In this document: piece by piece, positions 1-6,938 of the stretch
Layout: each line of letters begins with the position of its first letter
How positions within the stretch are numbered: the first letter of the stretch is position 1
Assembly (NCBI GenBank): GCA_030672255.1
Contig: DAOVGU010000029.1
Coordinates: forward strand, 1 to 13,198
Reading direction: 5' to 3'
DNA from: a bacterium
GTDB taxonomy: Bacteria; Ratteibacteria; UBA8468
Length of the DNA: 13,198 bases
Notes under the pieces: model-generated
The model's database searches: none
What the model was told of the DNA's origin: nothing
The model's input: only the letters and a program-made list of their open reading frames with translations
Made by a program: the position numbers and the translations under genes

Positions 1-233
1 CTATGTGTATAACTTAATGCTAAAGTAAAAAGAATTCCCCAAATAATTATACCAGTTGCTCCTATCGCACCAATCCATAATAAATTTCGGCATACTCTAA
101 TTATCCAATAGAAACTTCCTAAGGCGGAGATAGTGATACCAAGAAAACTAATTATATTTGCTTCGTTATGGCGAATATGTTCAAGATAGAGTTTATAGGC
201 TTCAATTTTGGCTTCTGTGTTTTTCGTCTCCAT
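1..233 (-). CDS. Small integral membrane protein, C-terminus beyond window
   Basis: This open frame begins with ATG at 233 and continues off the left edge, giving 77 visible codons. It is not a family I recognise. The first ~26 residues are charged and probably helical (METKNTEAKIEAYKLYLEHI). Two hydrophobic stretches follow, about residues 27-46 and 51-74, separated by a short polar turn containing Arg46, Cys48 and Arg49, so at least two membrane helices are expected. The start lies 6 bp after the stop of the zinc-ribbon gene, and a GAGAG stretch just upstream can serve as ribosome binding site; co-transcription of the two is likely. An upstream ATG at 240 is in another frame and stops after 12 codons. 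The function is unknown. Confidence 0.6.
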   Translation of the reverse strand, partial: METKNTEAKIEAYKLYLEHIRHNEANIISFLGITISALGSFYWIIRVCRNLLWIGAIGATGIIIWGILFTLALSYTH

Positions 234-239
234 CTCTCA

Positions 240-461
240 TTAGTTCTTATTCATCTTGCAAAAACCATCTTCCCAGACTAAAAATGTCTTTTTACATACT
301 GGACAGGTATCTGTATGATCTTTAACTGCCGATAATTCAACTCCACAATAAGGGCAAGTTCCTTGATAAGTCTTCTCTCCTGATAGCCGAGCGGATTTGA
401 AAGTTAAATAGCCACTGAAAGCTATAGAAGTCATCCATAGTATATTGCTAGTGTTTCTCAT
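240..461 (-). CDS. Small membrane-anchored zinc-ribbon protein
   Basis: This 73-residue protein has an N-terminal hydrophobic segment (about residues 6-21), which should act as a membrane anchor or uncleaved signal. A compact zinc ribbon follows, with CPYC at 36-39 and CPVC at 53-56, spaced like a rubredoxin-type knuckle pair; an extra Cys lies at 68. The charged ribbon probably faces the cytoplasm, but topology cannot be settled from sequence. Its small partner membrane gene begins 6 bp downstream, so the two probably form one transcript. Only a weak ribosome binding site (GCGGT) precedes the ATG. I do not recognise a specific family; short zinc-ribbon/TM proteins are common and mostly uncharacterised. 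Confidence 0.6.
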   Translation of the reverse strand: MRNTSNILWMTSIAFSGYLTFKSARLSGEKTYQGTCPYCGVELSAVKDHTDTCPVCKKTFLVWEDGFCKMNKN

Positions 462-515
462 AGAACCGCAACGTAAATTCAGTCAACCACATCATCGTAA
501 CCCTGAGTAAAACAA

Positions 516-568
516 GGGGGGAGCAATCCTAATGAGATTGCCACATCGCTATCGCTCCTCGCAATGAC
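516..568. repeat. Truncated copy of GTCATTGCGAG-type interspersed repeat
   Basis: The stretch contains GATTGCCAC, then an ATCGCTATCGCT run, and ends with CTCGCAATGAC (558-568). The same end and inner words occur in the fuller copies at 6784-6902 and 9173-9287, but the partner left end GTCATTGCGAG is missing here, so this is a half copy. It lies in the 392-bp gene-free region 462-853. The flanking 571-632 holds nothing I can identify. Confidence 0.6.
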
Positions 569-632
569 CGGCGAGGAACTCTGTCTCTCACAATAAACAA
601 TTATCTTACTTCCCAACATAGTTTTTCTCCTA

Positions 633-855
633 GAAGAAGATTTTTCTCTGAGGATGCATTAGCTCGTTGTCTATTGTAACATCAGAAAAGAGTCTTTACG
701 ATAAATCGCCAATACCAAAGTAGTGAGGAGCAATGTTCGAAGCGAACGATAGTGAGCAAGTTAGCACCGCAACTACTTTGGTGAAGTACATGCAGTAAAG
801 ATTCTTTATGCTTTTGCGAAAACGAACTTTAGCGACGAGGAGGAAAATCTTCTTC
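633..855. repeat. Long imperfect inverted repeat (MITE-like) abutting the clpC stop codon
   Basis: The two arms pair over much of this 223-bp stretch: 633-646 with 842-855, 687-699 with 795-807 (one G-T mismatch), and 714-724 with 772-782 (11 bp perfect). A small inner hairpin lies at 735-747 (GTTCG/CGAAC). Between the paired blocks the arms remain loosely similar. No ORF of note lies inside. The right end overlaps the clpC TGA (854-856) by two bases, so a transcript leaving clpC would fold into a very long stem, which could act as a terminator or 3' stabiliser. Size and architecture resemble a miniature inverted-repeat transposable element, but no target-site duplication was established. Confidence 0.65.
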
Positions 856-3271
856 ATTTAAAGATCAGTTTTTCCTCATCGGCAGTGATCTTGATTTTTG
901 CCCCCTTCTTGTATGTGCCTTTGAGAACCTCCTCGCTAAGTTTATCTTCAATGTAGCGGCTGATAACCCTTCTTAGAGGTCGGGCGCCAAACTTTTCATC
1001 GTATCCTTTCGCAATCAGGAACTCCTTGGCTCTTTTGTCCAATTCTACGGAAATCTCCTGCTCCGCCAGCCTTTCCTCAACCTTAGCCATCTCCAAATCA
1101 CCAATTTTCAGGAGCTCCTCTCTGGTTAAGTTTCGAAAGACAATAGTCTCATCAAGTCTATTGAGAAACTCCGGCCGGAAGATTTTTTTTGCCTCTTCCA
1201 GTAGCCTCTCTTTCATTTTTTCATAGCCGGTTTCCTCATCCTGCTTGGCAAAACCAAGAACTCCTTGTTTCCTCAGAGTTTCTGCTCCCACGTTGGAGGT
1301 CATAATAAGGATGCAGTTACGGAAATCAACCGTTCTTCCCAGAGAGTCAGTCAACCTTCCGTCCTCCAATATCTGTAAAAGGATGTTGAAGACATCCGGA
1401 TGCGCCTTTTCGATCTCATCAAGAAGAATTACTGAATAGGGTTTTCTCCTTATTTTCTCCGTGAGTTGACCTCCTTCCTCATAGCCAACATAACCTGGAG
1501 GAGCGCCAACGAGTCTACTTACCGCAAACTTCTCCATATATTCGGACATATCGATCTGCACAAGAGCATCCTCAGAGCCGAAGAGGAATCCGGCCAATGC
1601 TCTGGCCAAGAGTGTCTTGCCCACACCGGTTGGACCCAAAAAGACAAAACTGCCAATAGGTCGCCGGGCATCTTTGAGACCCGCTCTGGATCTTCTGATG
1701 GCCCGGGAGATGGCGGCTATTGCCTCATCCTGGCCTACCACCGTCTGATGAATCTCCTTCTCCATCTCCAGGAGCCTTTTACTTTCCTCCTTCTGAAGCT
1801 GGACCACCGGAATACCTGTCCAGTTGGCCACAATGTTGGCGATCTCCTTCTCACTTACCTCATTTTTTCCCTTTGGCTGGTCTTGTTGCCATTTCTTCCT
1901 TGCTCCCAGAAGATTCCTCTTTAATTCCCGTTCCTTATCCCGCAGTTTTGCTGCCTTTTCAAAGTCCTGATGGGAACTGGCCTCCTCCTTCTCGGTGGTT
2001 ACTTTAGCAATTTGCTTTTGCATTTCCTTTAGATCGGCGGGAAGGATAGAGAGGTTGACTTTGAGCCTGGAGGCTGCTTCATCAACTAGGTCAATGGCCT
2101 TATCCGGTAAGAATCTTCCACTGATATATCGGTCAGAGAGTCTAGCTGCGGCCTCAAGGGCGGCATCAGCAATCTTAAGTTTATGGTGGGTTTCATACTT
2201 TGTGCGCAGACCCTTTAGGATTTCGATCGTCTCCTCCACGCCAGGAGGGTTAACGATTATCGTCTGGAACCTTCTTTCCAAAGCAGCATCTCTCTCGATA
2301 TATTTGCGGTATTCATTAAGGGTGGTAGCGCCGATACACTGCATCTCACCCCGGGAAAGAGCGGGCTTTAAGATATTGGAAGCATCAATTGCTCCCTCTG
2401 CTCCGCCAGCACCCACCAGAGTGTGAAGTTCATCGATAAAGACAATGATATTCTTGAAGTTAATAATCTCATTCATTACCGCTTTAATCCTGCTCTCGAA
2501 CTCTCCGCGATATTTTGTTCCCGCTACCATTGAGGTAAGGTCAAGCATCACCACCCTCTTGTCCTTTAGGATTTCGGGAGCTTTTCCGGAAGCGATCGTT
2601 TGCGCAAAACCTTCGACAATGGCCGTCTTTCCCACTCCGGCCTCCCCTAAGAGAGCCGGGTTGTTCTTCTTTCTCCGGCAGAGAATCTGGGTGACCCTTT
2701 CGATCTCCCTTTCTCGGCCAATGACCGGATCAAGTTTCCCCTCTTTTGCCAATTTGGTCAGATCTGTTCCAAAGGCATCTAAAGCCGGTGTTCTTGTTCT
2801 CCGGGCCGCCCCCTTCTTCATCGAGGGGAATTTCTCTCCCCCTAAAAGTTGCATAATTACCTTCCTCGCTTTCTCCAGGCTCACCCCTAATTTGGTAAGG
2901 ACTTGGGCGGCAATACCATTCCTCTCTCTGATTAAACCCAAAAGTAAATGTTCAGTTCCGATGTAGCTATGACCCATGCCCCTCGCCTCCTCTACCGCAA
3001 GTTCTAAGGCCTTCTTGCTCTGGGCGCTAAGGGCAATATCCCCAATCACTAAAAGGGGAGCGCCAACTCTAATTAGCTTCTCCACCTCCAGTTTTATCTG
3101 TTCAAGGTCCAAGCCTATCATCTCTAAGGCGGCCGCGGCCACTCCCTGGCCTTCCCGAACAAGAGCAAGCAGCAGATGTTCGGTCTGAATCTGACCGTGA
3201 CCAAGACGCACCGCCTGCTCCTTGGCTAAATCCAGAACCTTCTTTACCCGATTGGTAAATCTCTCAAACAT
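854..3271 (-). CDS. clpC: ClpC, AAA+ unfoldase of the ClpCP protease
   Basis: This 805-residue HSP100/Clp ATPase unfolds substrates and feeds them to ClpP in the cytoplasm. Residues 1-145 form the double Clp-N domain; each half carries a TEHLLL motif, and Glu31 and Glu107 match the phospho-arginine-binding glutamates known in Bacillus ClpC. AAA-1 has Walker A GEAGVGKT (209-216) and Walker B VFIDELH (277-283). A coiled-coil/UVR insert lies at about 415-460. AAA-2 has Walker A GPTGVGKT (546-553) and Walker B LLDEIEKAH (616-624). LGF at 672-674 fits the ClpP-docking loop. I chose ATG 3271 because GGGGGAG lies 5 nt upstream and family members begin MFERFT; an in-frame ATG at 3301 lies inside a palindrome upstream and would add 10 unrelated residues. 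It ends the mcsA-mcsB-clpC group, separated from mcsB by 217 bp of repeat DNA. No CtsR-type or CIRCE operator was seen. Confidence 0.96.
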   Translation of the reverse strand: MFERFTNRVKKVLDLAKEQAVRLGHGQIQTEHLLLALVREGQGVAAAALEMIGLDLEQIKLEVEKLIRVGAPLLVIGDIALSAQSKKALELAVEEARGMGHSYIGTEHLLLGLIRERNGIAAQVLTKLGVSLEKARKVIMQLLGGEKFPSMKKGAARRTRTPALDAFGTDLTKLAKEGKLDPVIGREREIERVTQILCRRKKNNPALLGEAGVGKTAIVEGFAQTIASGKAPEILKDKRVVMLDLTSMVAGTKYRGEFESRIKAVMNEIINFKNIIVFIDELHTLVGAGGAEGAIDASNILKPALSRGEMQCIGATTLNEYRKYIERDAALERRFQTIIVNPPGVEETIEILKGLRTKYETHHKLKIADAALEAAARLSDRYISGRFLPDKAIDLVDEAASRLKVNLSILPADLKEMQKQIAKVTTEKEEASSHQDFEKAAKLRDKERELKRNLLGARKKWQQDQPKGKNEVSEKEIANIVANWTGIPVVQLQKEESKRLLEMEKEIHQTVVGQDEAIAAISRAIRRSRAGLKDARRPIGSFVFLGPTGVGKTLLARALAGFLFGSEDALVQIDMSEYMEKFAVSRLVGAPPGYVGYEEGGQLTEKIRRKPYSVILLDEIEKAHPDVFNILLQILEDGRLTDSLGRTVDFRNCILIMTSNVGAETLRKQGVLGFAKQDEETGYEKMKERLLEEAKKIFRPEFLNRLDETIVFRNLTREELLKIGDLEMAKVEERLAEQEISVELDKRAKEFLIAKGYDEKFGARPLRRVISRYIEDKLSEEVLKGTYKKGAKIKITADEEKLIFK

Positions 3272-3290
3272 TTTTGCTCCCCCCTCTGTA

Positions 3291-3310
3291 TCTCCCCACA
3301 AGTGGGGAGA
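3291..3310. repeat. Perfect 20-bp palindrome just upstream of the clpC ribosome binding site
   Basis: TCTCCCCAC and GTGGGGAGA form a 9-bp stem around a 2-nt AA centre. On the clpC strand the hairpin ends 19 nt before the start codon and 6 nt before the purine-rich Shine-Dalgarno stretch. No T-run follows it, so it is not a classical terminator. It may be a repeat fragment, an operator or a 5' mRNA stabiliser; the sequence does not decide. Confidence 0.6.
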
Positions 3311-3366
3311 ACATTAACTTATCCTTTACTCCTCTTCCTTCCCTCTGAGGGTTCAGAATGTTTTCC

Positions 3367-3470
3367 GCAGAGGCCTTGTTACCGACGAGCGGGCACGGTT
3401 CCCCGAAGGGGAGAGCGAGGAGGAACGAGAATGCAGTTTGCCTCGCTGGGGCAAACAAATGTGCCGCAAG
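3367..3470 (+). repeat. Structured repeat, copy A (two hairpins with fixed loops)
   Basis: This is one of two diverged copies; the other is at 8126-8250 on the opposite strand. Both share GGCCTTGYTACCGACRAGCG, then a closing stem (here GGCAC 3392-3396 with GTGCC 3461-3465), hairpin 1 with loop GAA (3399-3413), a purine-rich linker AGCGAGGAGGA, and hairpin 2 with loop TCGCTGG (stem 3436-3442 with 3450-3456). The stems differ between copies but still pair. The copy fills most of the gap between mcsB and clpC and is oriented against transcription. Confidence 0.7.
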
Positions 3471-3488
3471 GGAAACTTCTGAAACCTC

Positions 3489-4535
3489 CTAACTTTCTTT
3501 TAATCTGTCCCTTACTAACTTTGCTCGCGCGCGGTCCCTTTCCTGAGGGGATAGGGTTTTTCCCATAATTTTCTGGATATGGGCGGGAAGGGCGAGGATG
3601 TCAAGTTCATTAATCAGTTCCCTTTTCAGATTAATTATACCCAGGTTGATGCCCAGCCTTAAGGTGGAAAGAAGGGAGATCGATTCCTGGCTGGTTAAAA
3701 GCCGCGAGTTCTGCAAAATCCCGTAAGCTCTCCAGACCTCATTTTCTATCGAGTTTTTCTCTCGGGAGAAGAGGCTTTTACGCGCCGTTTCCTCATAGCC
3801 GATAAGCTGTTTCACCAGGCTCTCCATATGGTCAACAACCTCTTCCTCGCGCTTTCCCAAGGTTGCGCTATTGGAGACTTGGAAGATATTGCCGCGTGCC
3901 TCACTTCCTTCTCCATAAAGCCCCCGCACCACAATCCCCAACTTAGTGAGCGCAGGGAGGGCCTTATGAATTTGCTTGGTGAGGGTGAGCGCGGGAAGAT
4001 GAACCATTACCGAGGCCCGCATCCCGATACCTAAGTTAGTGGGACAGGCGGTCAGATACCCCCAATCCTCATCAAAGGCAAAGTCAACCGCCTCATTTAA
4101 CTCCTCATCCAATTTATTGATCAGCAGCCAGCAGTCCCTTAATTGTAAACCTGACTCTAATACCTGCATGCGGAGATGATCCTCTTCATTAACCATAACG
4201 CTGAGGATTTCTCCTTCTCCAATAATGAGGAATCTTCCCTCTTTCCTTTTATATTCGGGACTGATGAGATGTCTCTCCACCAGGAAATCTCGATCTAAGC
4301 TGCTGAGCTTTTCCATCTCCACCAGGATTCCGTTTTTTAAATAGAGGTTCTTTTTCAAGCTCGGACGAATCCTATTGGCAATATCAATAAGGTCCTTTGG
4401 CTTTGCCCAGTGAGGGAAAGGAAGATTTTCTAAATTCCTGGCCAATCTGATGCGGGAACTGAGCACAACTTCGCTCTTCGGCCCTTTACTCTTTAACCAG
4501 TCGCTCGTTTTAGAAATCAAATCATCCAATTCCAT
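3489..4535 (-). CDS. mcsB: McsB, protein-arginine kinase
   Basis: The 348-residue protein belongs to the ATP:guanidino phosphotransferase family and transfers phosphate from ATP to arginine side chains, tagging proteins for ClpCP. Visible motifs are the nucleotide-binding SSRIRLARN (26-34), NEEDHLRMQ (116-124) containing the catalytic acid, and LTACPTNLGIGMRASVM (161-177) with the active-site Cys164. Next come RGLYGEGSEARGNIFQVSN (204-222) and, near the C-terminus, RDRARA (333-338), which fits the RDxxRA allosteric phospho-arginine-binding motif of bacterial McsB. That motif separates it from free-arginine or creatine kinases. Length is close to the usual ~350. The start overlaps the mcsA stop by one base (TAATG), implying translational coupling. 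The terminal TAG is followed by a repeat-filled gap before clpC. Confidence 0.95.
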   Translation of the reverse strand: MELDDLISKTSDWLKSKGPKSEVVLSSRIRLARNLENLPFPHWAKPKDLIDIANRIRPSLKKNLYLKNGILVEMEKLSSLDRDFLVERHLISPEYKRKEGRFLIIGEGEILSVMVNEEDHLRMQVLESGLQLRDCWLLINKLDEELNEAVDFAFDEDWGYLTACPTNLGIGMRASVMVHLPALTLTKQIHKALPALTKLGIVVRGLYGEGSEARGNIFQVSNSATLGKREEEVVDHMESLVKQLIGYEETARKSLFSREKNSIENEVWRAYGILQNSRLLTSQESISLLSTLRLGINLGIINLKRELINELDILALPAHIQKIMGKTLSPQERDRARAKLVRDRLKES

Positions 4536-5023
4536 TATTTAACTTTTTCTCTCTCTCTAATTTTGTCACGCAGTCTGGCGGCTTCCTCAAATTTCTCTTT
4601 GGCTACCGCCTCTTTCAATTTTTCTCGCAAGAGCTGAATATCCGAGACCTTTTCCTTTTTTTCTTTCCTCTTTTTCTTAGGAAATTTGCCAATGTGTTCA
4701 CTGCTTCCGTGAATTTTCTTTAAGAGGGGCTCAAGTGGCTTATGGAAAAATGAATAGCATTGGCTGCAGCCTAAGAAACCTGTCTCTTTGAAGTTGGAAT
4801 AAGTAAGACCGCAATTTTTGCATCTTAAACCTGTCTCTAAGGAAGGTAGGTGTTCTGGCTCTAAGAGACCGCCAAGGAGGTCGGCCAGAGAAAACGTGGA
4901 GGGTAAAATAAATCCCCTTCTTTTGGCACACTCCTCGCAGAGGTGCAATTCTGTGGTTACCCCGTTGACAATTTCGGTGTAATGGAAACTGGCTTCCTGC
5001 TTTTCGCACTTCTCACAAAGCAT
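4535..5023 (-). CDS. mcsA: McsA, zinc-binding activator of McsB
   Basis: This 162-residue protein has four CxxC pairs (Cys3/6, 29/32, 68/71, 86/89) forming two treble-clef or ribbon zinc sites. A lysine-rich linker (about 115-126) follows, then a C-terminal UVR motif (about 129-162, KLKEAVAKEKFEEAARLRDK), the helical hairpin also found in UvrB and in the ClpC insert. McsA binds and stimulates McsB and can contact ClpC. The layout and length match the family. Translation begins inside the end of ilvE: the 11-bp overlap places a strong AGGAAGGA (5031-5038) 7 nt upstream of the ATG, within the ilvE coding sequence. The stop overlaps the mcsB start. A 89-residue frame inside it (4740-5009) is a shadow. 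Confidence 0.93.
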   Translation of the reverse strand: MLCEKCEKQEASFHYTEIVNGVTTELHLCEECAKRRGFILPSTFSLADLLGGLLEPEHLPSLETGLRCKNCGLTYSNFKETGFLGCSQCYSFFHKPLEPLLKKIHGSSEHIGKFPKKKRKEKKEKVSDIQLLREKLKEAVAKEKFEEAARLRDKIREREKVK

Positions 5024-5888
5024 ATTTTCTTCCTTCCTGATTTACCAATTTCTTGAAGCCAGTCATTAATCTTTTGGTAAACATACCTACCTTACCATCC
5101 TTGATGATTCTTCCGTCAATCCTGGTTACGGGAATGATTTCGGCTGCCGTTCCGGTGAGAAAAACCTCATCACTATTATAAAGGTCATAACGAGTGAGCA
5201 AATTTTCTTTCACAGGGATCTTAAAAGATTGAGCCAATCCGATAATAACATTTCGGGTAATTCCTTCCAAGATACCAACCGAGACAGGTGGAGCGTAAAG
5301 AGTTTTTTCCTTAACGATAAAGATATTATCTGCCGAACATTCCACGACATAGCCATCCCTGTTAAGCATGATTGCTTCCAATGCCCCGGCATTTGTTGCC
5401 TCAATCTTTGCCAGGATATTATTGAGGTAATTCAGGGATTTAATCGCTGGATTTAAGGCCTCAATATCATTCCGTCTTGTAGCCACAGTCACAAGAGCCA
5501 GTCCCTTTTCGTATAATTCCTGAGGATAAAGTTGGATTTTACTGGTGATGATAAAGACTGTGGGAGAGGGGCATTTGGCGGGGTCCAACCCTAAATCGCC
5601 CTTTCCTCTGGTTACCACCACCCGGATATAGGCATCCTTTAGAAGGTTATTGCTAAGTAAGGTTTTAATAATTGCTTCCTCCAATTCATTTGAGGATAAA
5701 GGAACTTTTAGCATAATAGATTTGGCACTCCGGTAAAGTCTTTCAAGATGTTCCTTTAATTTAAAGAGCCTACCATTATAGCTGCGAATGGCTTCGAAGA
5801 TGCCATCACCATATAAAAGCCCATGGTCAAAGACGGAAACCTTCGCTTCTTTTTCGGGAACAATTTTCCCGTTTAACCAGATCTTCAT
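5013..5888 (-). CDS. ilvE: Branched-chain amino acid aminotransferase (class IV PLP enzyme)
   Basis: This 291-residue fold-type IV PLP aminotransferase probably performs the last step of valine, leucine and isoleucine synthesis, with glutamate as amino donor. The N-terminal WLNGKIVPEKEAKVSVFDHG and GDGIFEAIR (28-35) are family hallmarks. Lys150 in AIKSLNYLNN is the expected Schiff-base lysine. ECSADNIF (183-190) supplies the Glu that contacts the PLP nitrogen, and TGTAAEIIPV (245-254) is the phosphate-binding loop typical of IlvE. D-alanine aminotransferase or aminodeoxychorismate lyase belong to the same fold and cannot be wholly excluded. No Shine-Dalgarno sequence lies at normal spacing; instead a perfect TATAAT ends 8 nt before the ATG, suggesting a leaderless message. 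Its 3' end overlaps mcsA by 11 bp and carries that gene's ribosome binding site. Confidence 0.85.
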   Translation of the reverse strand: MKIWLNGKIVPEKEAKVSVFDHGLLYGDGIFEAIRSYNGRLFKLKEHLERLYRSAKSIMLKVPLSSNELEEAIIKTLLSNNLLKDAYIRVVVTRGKGDLGLDPAKCPSPTVFIITSKIQLYPQELYEKGLALVTVATRRNDIEALNPAIKSLNYLNNILAKIEATNAGALEAIMLNRDGYVVECSADNIFIVKEKTLYAPPVSVGILEGITRNVIIGLAQSFKIPVKENLLTRYDLYNSDEVFLTGTAAEIIPVTRIDGRIIKDGKVGMFTKRLMTGFKKLVNQEGRKYAL

Positions 5889-5896
5889 AATGTTTT

Positions 5897-5925
5897 ATTA
5901 TACCTCATTTATCTAAAGCCTGCAA
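5897..5925 (-). promoter_or_regulatory. Candidate sigma-70-type promoter for ilvE-mcsA-mcsB, apparently leaderless
   Basis: On the minus strand the -35 candidate TTGCAG (5925-5920) is followed by a 17-nt spacer and a perfect -10 TATAAT (5902-5897). Initiation about 7 nt further on would fall within 0-2 nt of the ilvE ATG (5888), leaving essentially no 5' leader. The -35 matches only three of six consensus bases, so the call rests mainly on the -10 box and spacing. Confidence 0.5.
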
Positions 5926-5943
5926 ACCACAAGTTTTAATAAA

Positions 5944-5979
5944 GACATAGACGGACACTGATAATAAATCTGTGTTTAA
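5944..5979. repeat. Degenerate ACAGAT/GTCCATCTGTGG-type repeat fragment
   Basis: The minus strand reads AACACAGATTTAT and then GTGTCCGTCTATGTC. These resemble the words AACCACAGATTAACACA and GTCCATCTGTGG that flank the nested repeat at 6762-6935. The similarity is short and imperfect, so this is a tentative relic. Confidence 0.35.
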
Positions 5980-5987
5980 TGAGTAAG

Positions 5988-6042
5988 TGTAGTTGTCGAG
6001 CTTGCTCGACTCTTAAATAGCCAACCAAGGTTGGCCACTACA
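5988..6042. repeat. Two-hairpin palindromic repeat closed by GTAGT/ACTAC
   Basis: The outer arms TGTAGT (5988-5993) and ACTACA (6037-6042) enclose two 7-bp hairpins with 2-nt centres: GTCGAGC/GCTCGAC (5995-6010) and GCCAACC/GGTTGGC (6020-6035). The same plan, with different stems, occurs inside the dehydrogenase gene at 11150-11199, and a single-hairpin version lies at 9333-9356. It occupies the ilvE/lolD gap (5889-6073) and has no T-run of terminator type. Confidence 0.75.
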
Positions 6043-6073
6043 TAAATAAATATTATCCTTAATAATCTGGGGT

Positions 6074-6751
6074 TTATACTATTCTTCCCTCCCGAAGATT
6101 GAGCACCCGGCTGGCTATCCTGGCTACCATTTCATTATGAGTAGCCAGAAGAAAGGTCTGATGATTTTCTTGATTTAGTTTCCGGATGGATTCCAAGAGA
6201 AAATTGCTTGCTTGGCGATCTAAGTTTCCTGTGGGCTCATCGGCAAAGATGATTTCCGGATTATTGATGAGAGCTCGGGCGATGGCTACCCGTTGCTGTT
6301 CTCCGCCAGAGAGCTGCGCGGGACGAAAATTCATTCTCTGGGAAAGACCAAATTCGGTAAGCAGAGAACTAGCCTTCTCTTGGTAAACCTTAGAGGAGCC
6401 TTTTTTTCTCCTGATGGATAGGGGAAGAATAACATTCTCCAAAATAGTGAACTCCGATAAGAGATGGTAAAACTGAAAGATAAGACCGAACTTCTCATTA
6501 CGCAGTCTTGCTAATTCCTCGTCCGAAAACCCGGAAAGGTCTGCTCCATCCAGCCATACCTTCCCTTCGGTTGGTCGGTCTAAACCCGCCAGAAGATGCA
6601 GGAGAGTGCTTTTCCCTGAACCTGAGGGACCAAAGATAACCAAAATCTCCCCGCGCTTTAAGGAAAGGTTAACTTCGGAAAGTGCAATAATGGCCTTCTC
6701 CCCTTCTTGATAAACCTTCTTCAGATTTTCTGCAACAAGATAATTCTCCAT
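6074..6751 (-). CDS. lolD: LolD-type ABC transporter ATPase
   Basis: This 225-residue ATPase powers release of outer-membrane lipoproteins from the inner membrane together with LolC/E. It contains Walker A GPSGSGKST (41-49), Q-loop Gln93 in IFQFYHLL, signature LSGGEQQR (147-154), Walker B IIFADEPTGNLD (167-178) and switch His205 in LLATHN. FQFYHLLSEFTILENV is characteristic of the LolD/MacB/FtsE subfamily, and length is typical. A MacB-like or FtsE role is conceivable, but the neighbouring permease points to Lol. The start ATG has no clear Shine-Dalgarno (only an A-rich stretch upstream), and the 187-bp gap to the permease is wholly repeat-derived, so the ancestral gene pair appears to have been pushed apart. 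Confidence 0.88.
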   Translation of the reverse strand: MENYLVAENLKKVYQEGEKAIIALSEVNLSLKRGEILVIFGPSGSGKSTLLHLLAGLDRPTEGKVWLDGADLSGFSDEELARLRNEKFGLIFQFYHLLSEFTILENVILPLSIRRKKGSSKVYQEKASSLLTEFGLSQRMNFRPAQLSGGEQQRVAIARALINNPEIIFADEPTGNLDRQASNFLLESIRKLNQENHQTFLLATHNEMVARIASRVLNLREGRIV

Positions 6752-6761
6752 AATTTTTTTT

Positions 6762-6935
6762 AACCACAGATTAACACAAAAATGTCATTGCGAGGGACAA
6801 AGTCCCGTGGCAATCCCTCACTTCATTGAAGAGAGGGATTCCTCGTTCCACTCGGAACGACACTTCGTGTCGGATTGCTTCGCCCTTCGGACTCGCAATG
6901 ACAGCAATGCTGTCATCTGGCGTCCATCTGTGGTT
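6762..6935. repeat. Outer inverted repeat AACCACAGAT/ATCTGTGGTT enclosing another repeat
   Basis: AACCACAGAT (6762-6771) and ATCTGTGGTT (6926-6935) are a perfect 10-bp inverted pair. They surround the complete GTCATTGCGAG element (6784-6902) plus a small hairpin GACAGCAATGCTGTC (6900-6914). The right arm ends 3 nt before the stop codon of the permease gene (6939-6941). The pattern suggests one repeat inserted into another. Confidence 0.6.
6784..6902. repeat. GTCATTGCGAG-type interspersed repeat, full copy
   Basis: The ends GTCATTGCGAG (6784-6794) and CTCGCAATGAC (6892-6902) are an 11-bp perfect inverted pair. Inside are GGGAC/GTCCC, TCGTTCC/GGAACGA and GACAC/GTGTC short hairpins and the words GTGGCAATCCCTCACTTC and CGGATTGCTTC shared with the copy at 9173-9287. 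It lies in the lolD/permease gap; open frames crossing it are repeat translations and not genes. Confidence 0.75.
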
Positions 6936-6938
6936 TCC

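Noticed and set aside
456..481. TTGACT upstream of the zinc-ribbon gene as a promoter -35
   Set aside because: At 17 nt spacing the -10 position (CTATGA) is poor and overlaps the start codon, so a promoter for this gene here is not supported.
1466..1924. 152-codon plus-strand ORF inside clpC
   Set aside because: It lies antisense to the highly conserved second AAA domain, has no recognisable domain, and is best explained as a shadow of the coding strand. The same holds for other plus-strand frames at 1995-2966.
3272..3301. Longer ClpC start at the ATG at 3301 (815 residues)
   Set aside because: The 10 extra residues are encoded by the upstream palindrome and the Shine-Dalgarno region; MFERFT at 3271 matches the family start and has GGGGGAG at the right distance.
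3302..3488. CtsR or CIRCE operator for clpC in the upstream gap
   Set aside because: No heptad direct repeat of the CtsR type and no TTAGCACTC-N9-GAGTGCTAA were found; the dyads present are repeat hairpins.
5988..6042. Rho-independent terminator after lolD
   Set aside because: The two hairpins have no following U-run on either strand and the GTAGT/ACTAC-closed design recurs within a coding sequence, so a repeat is the better explanation.
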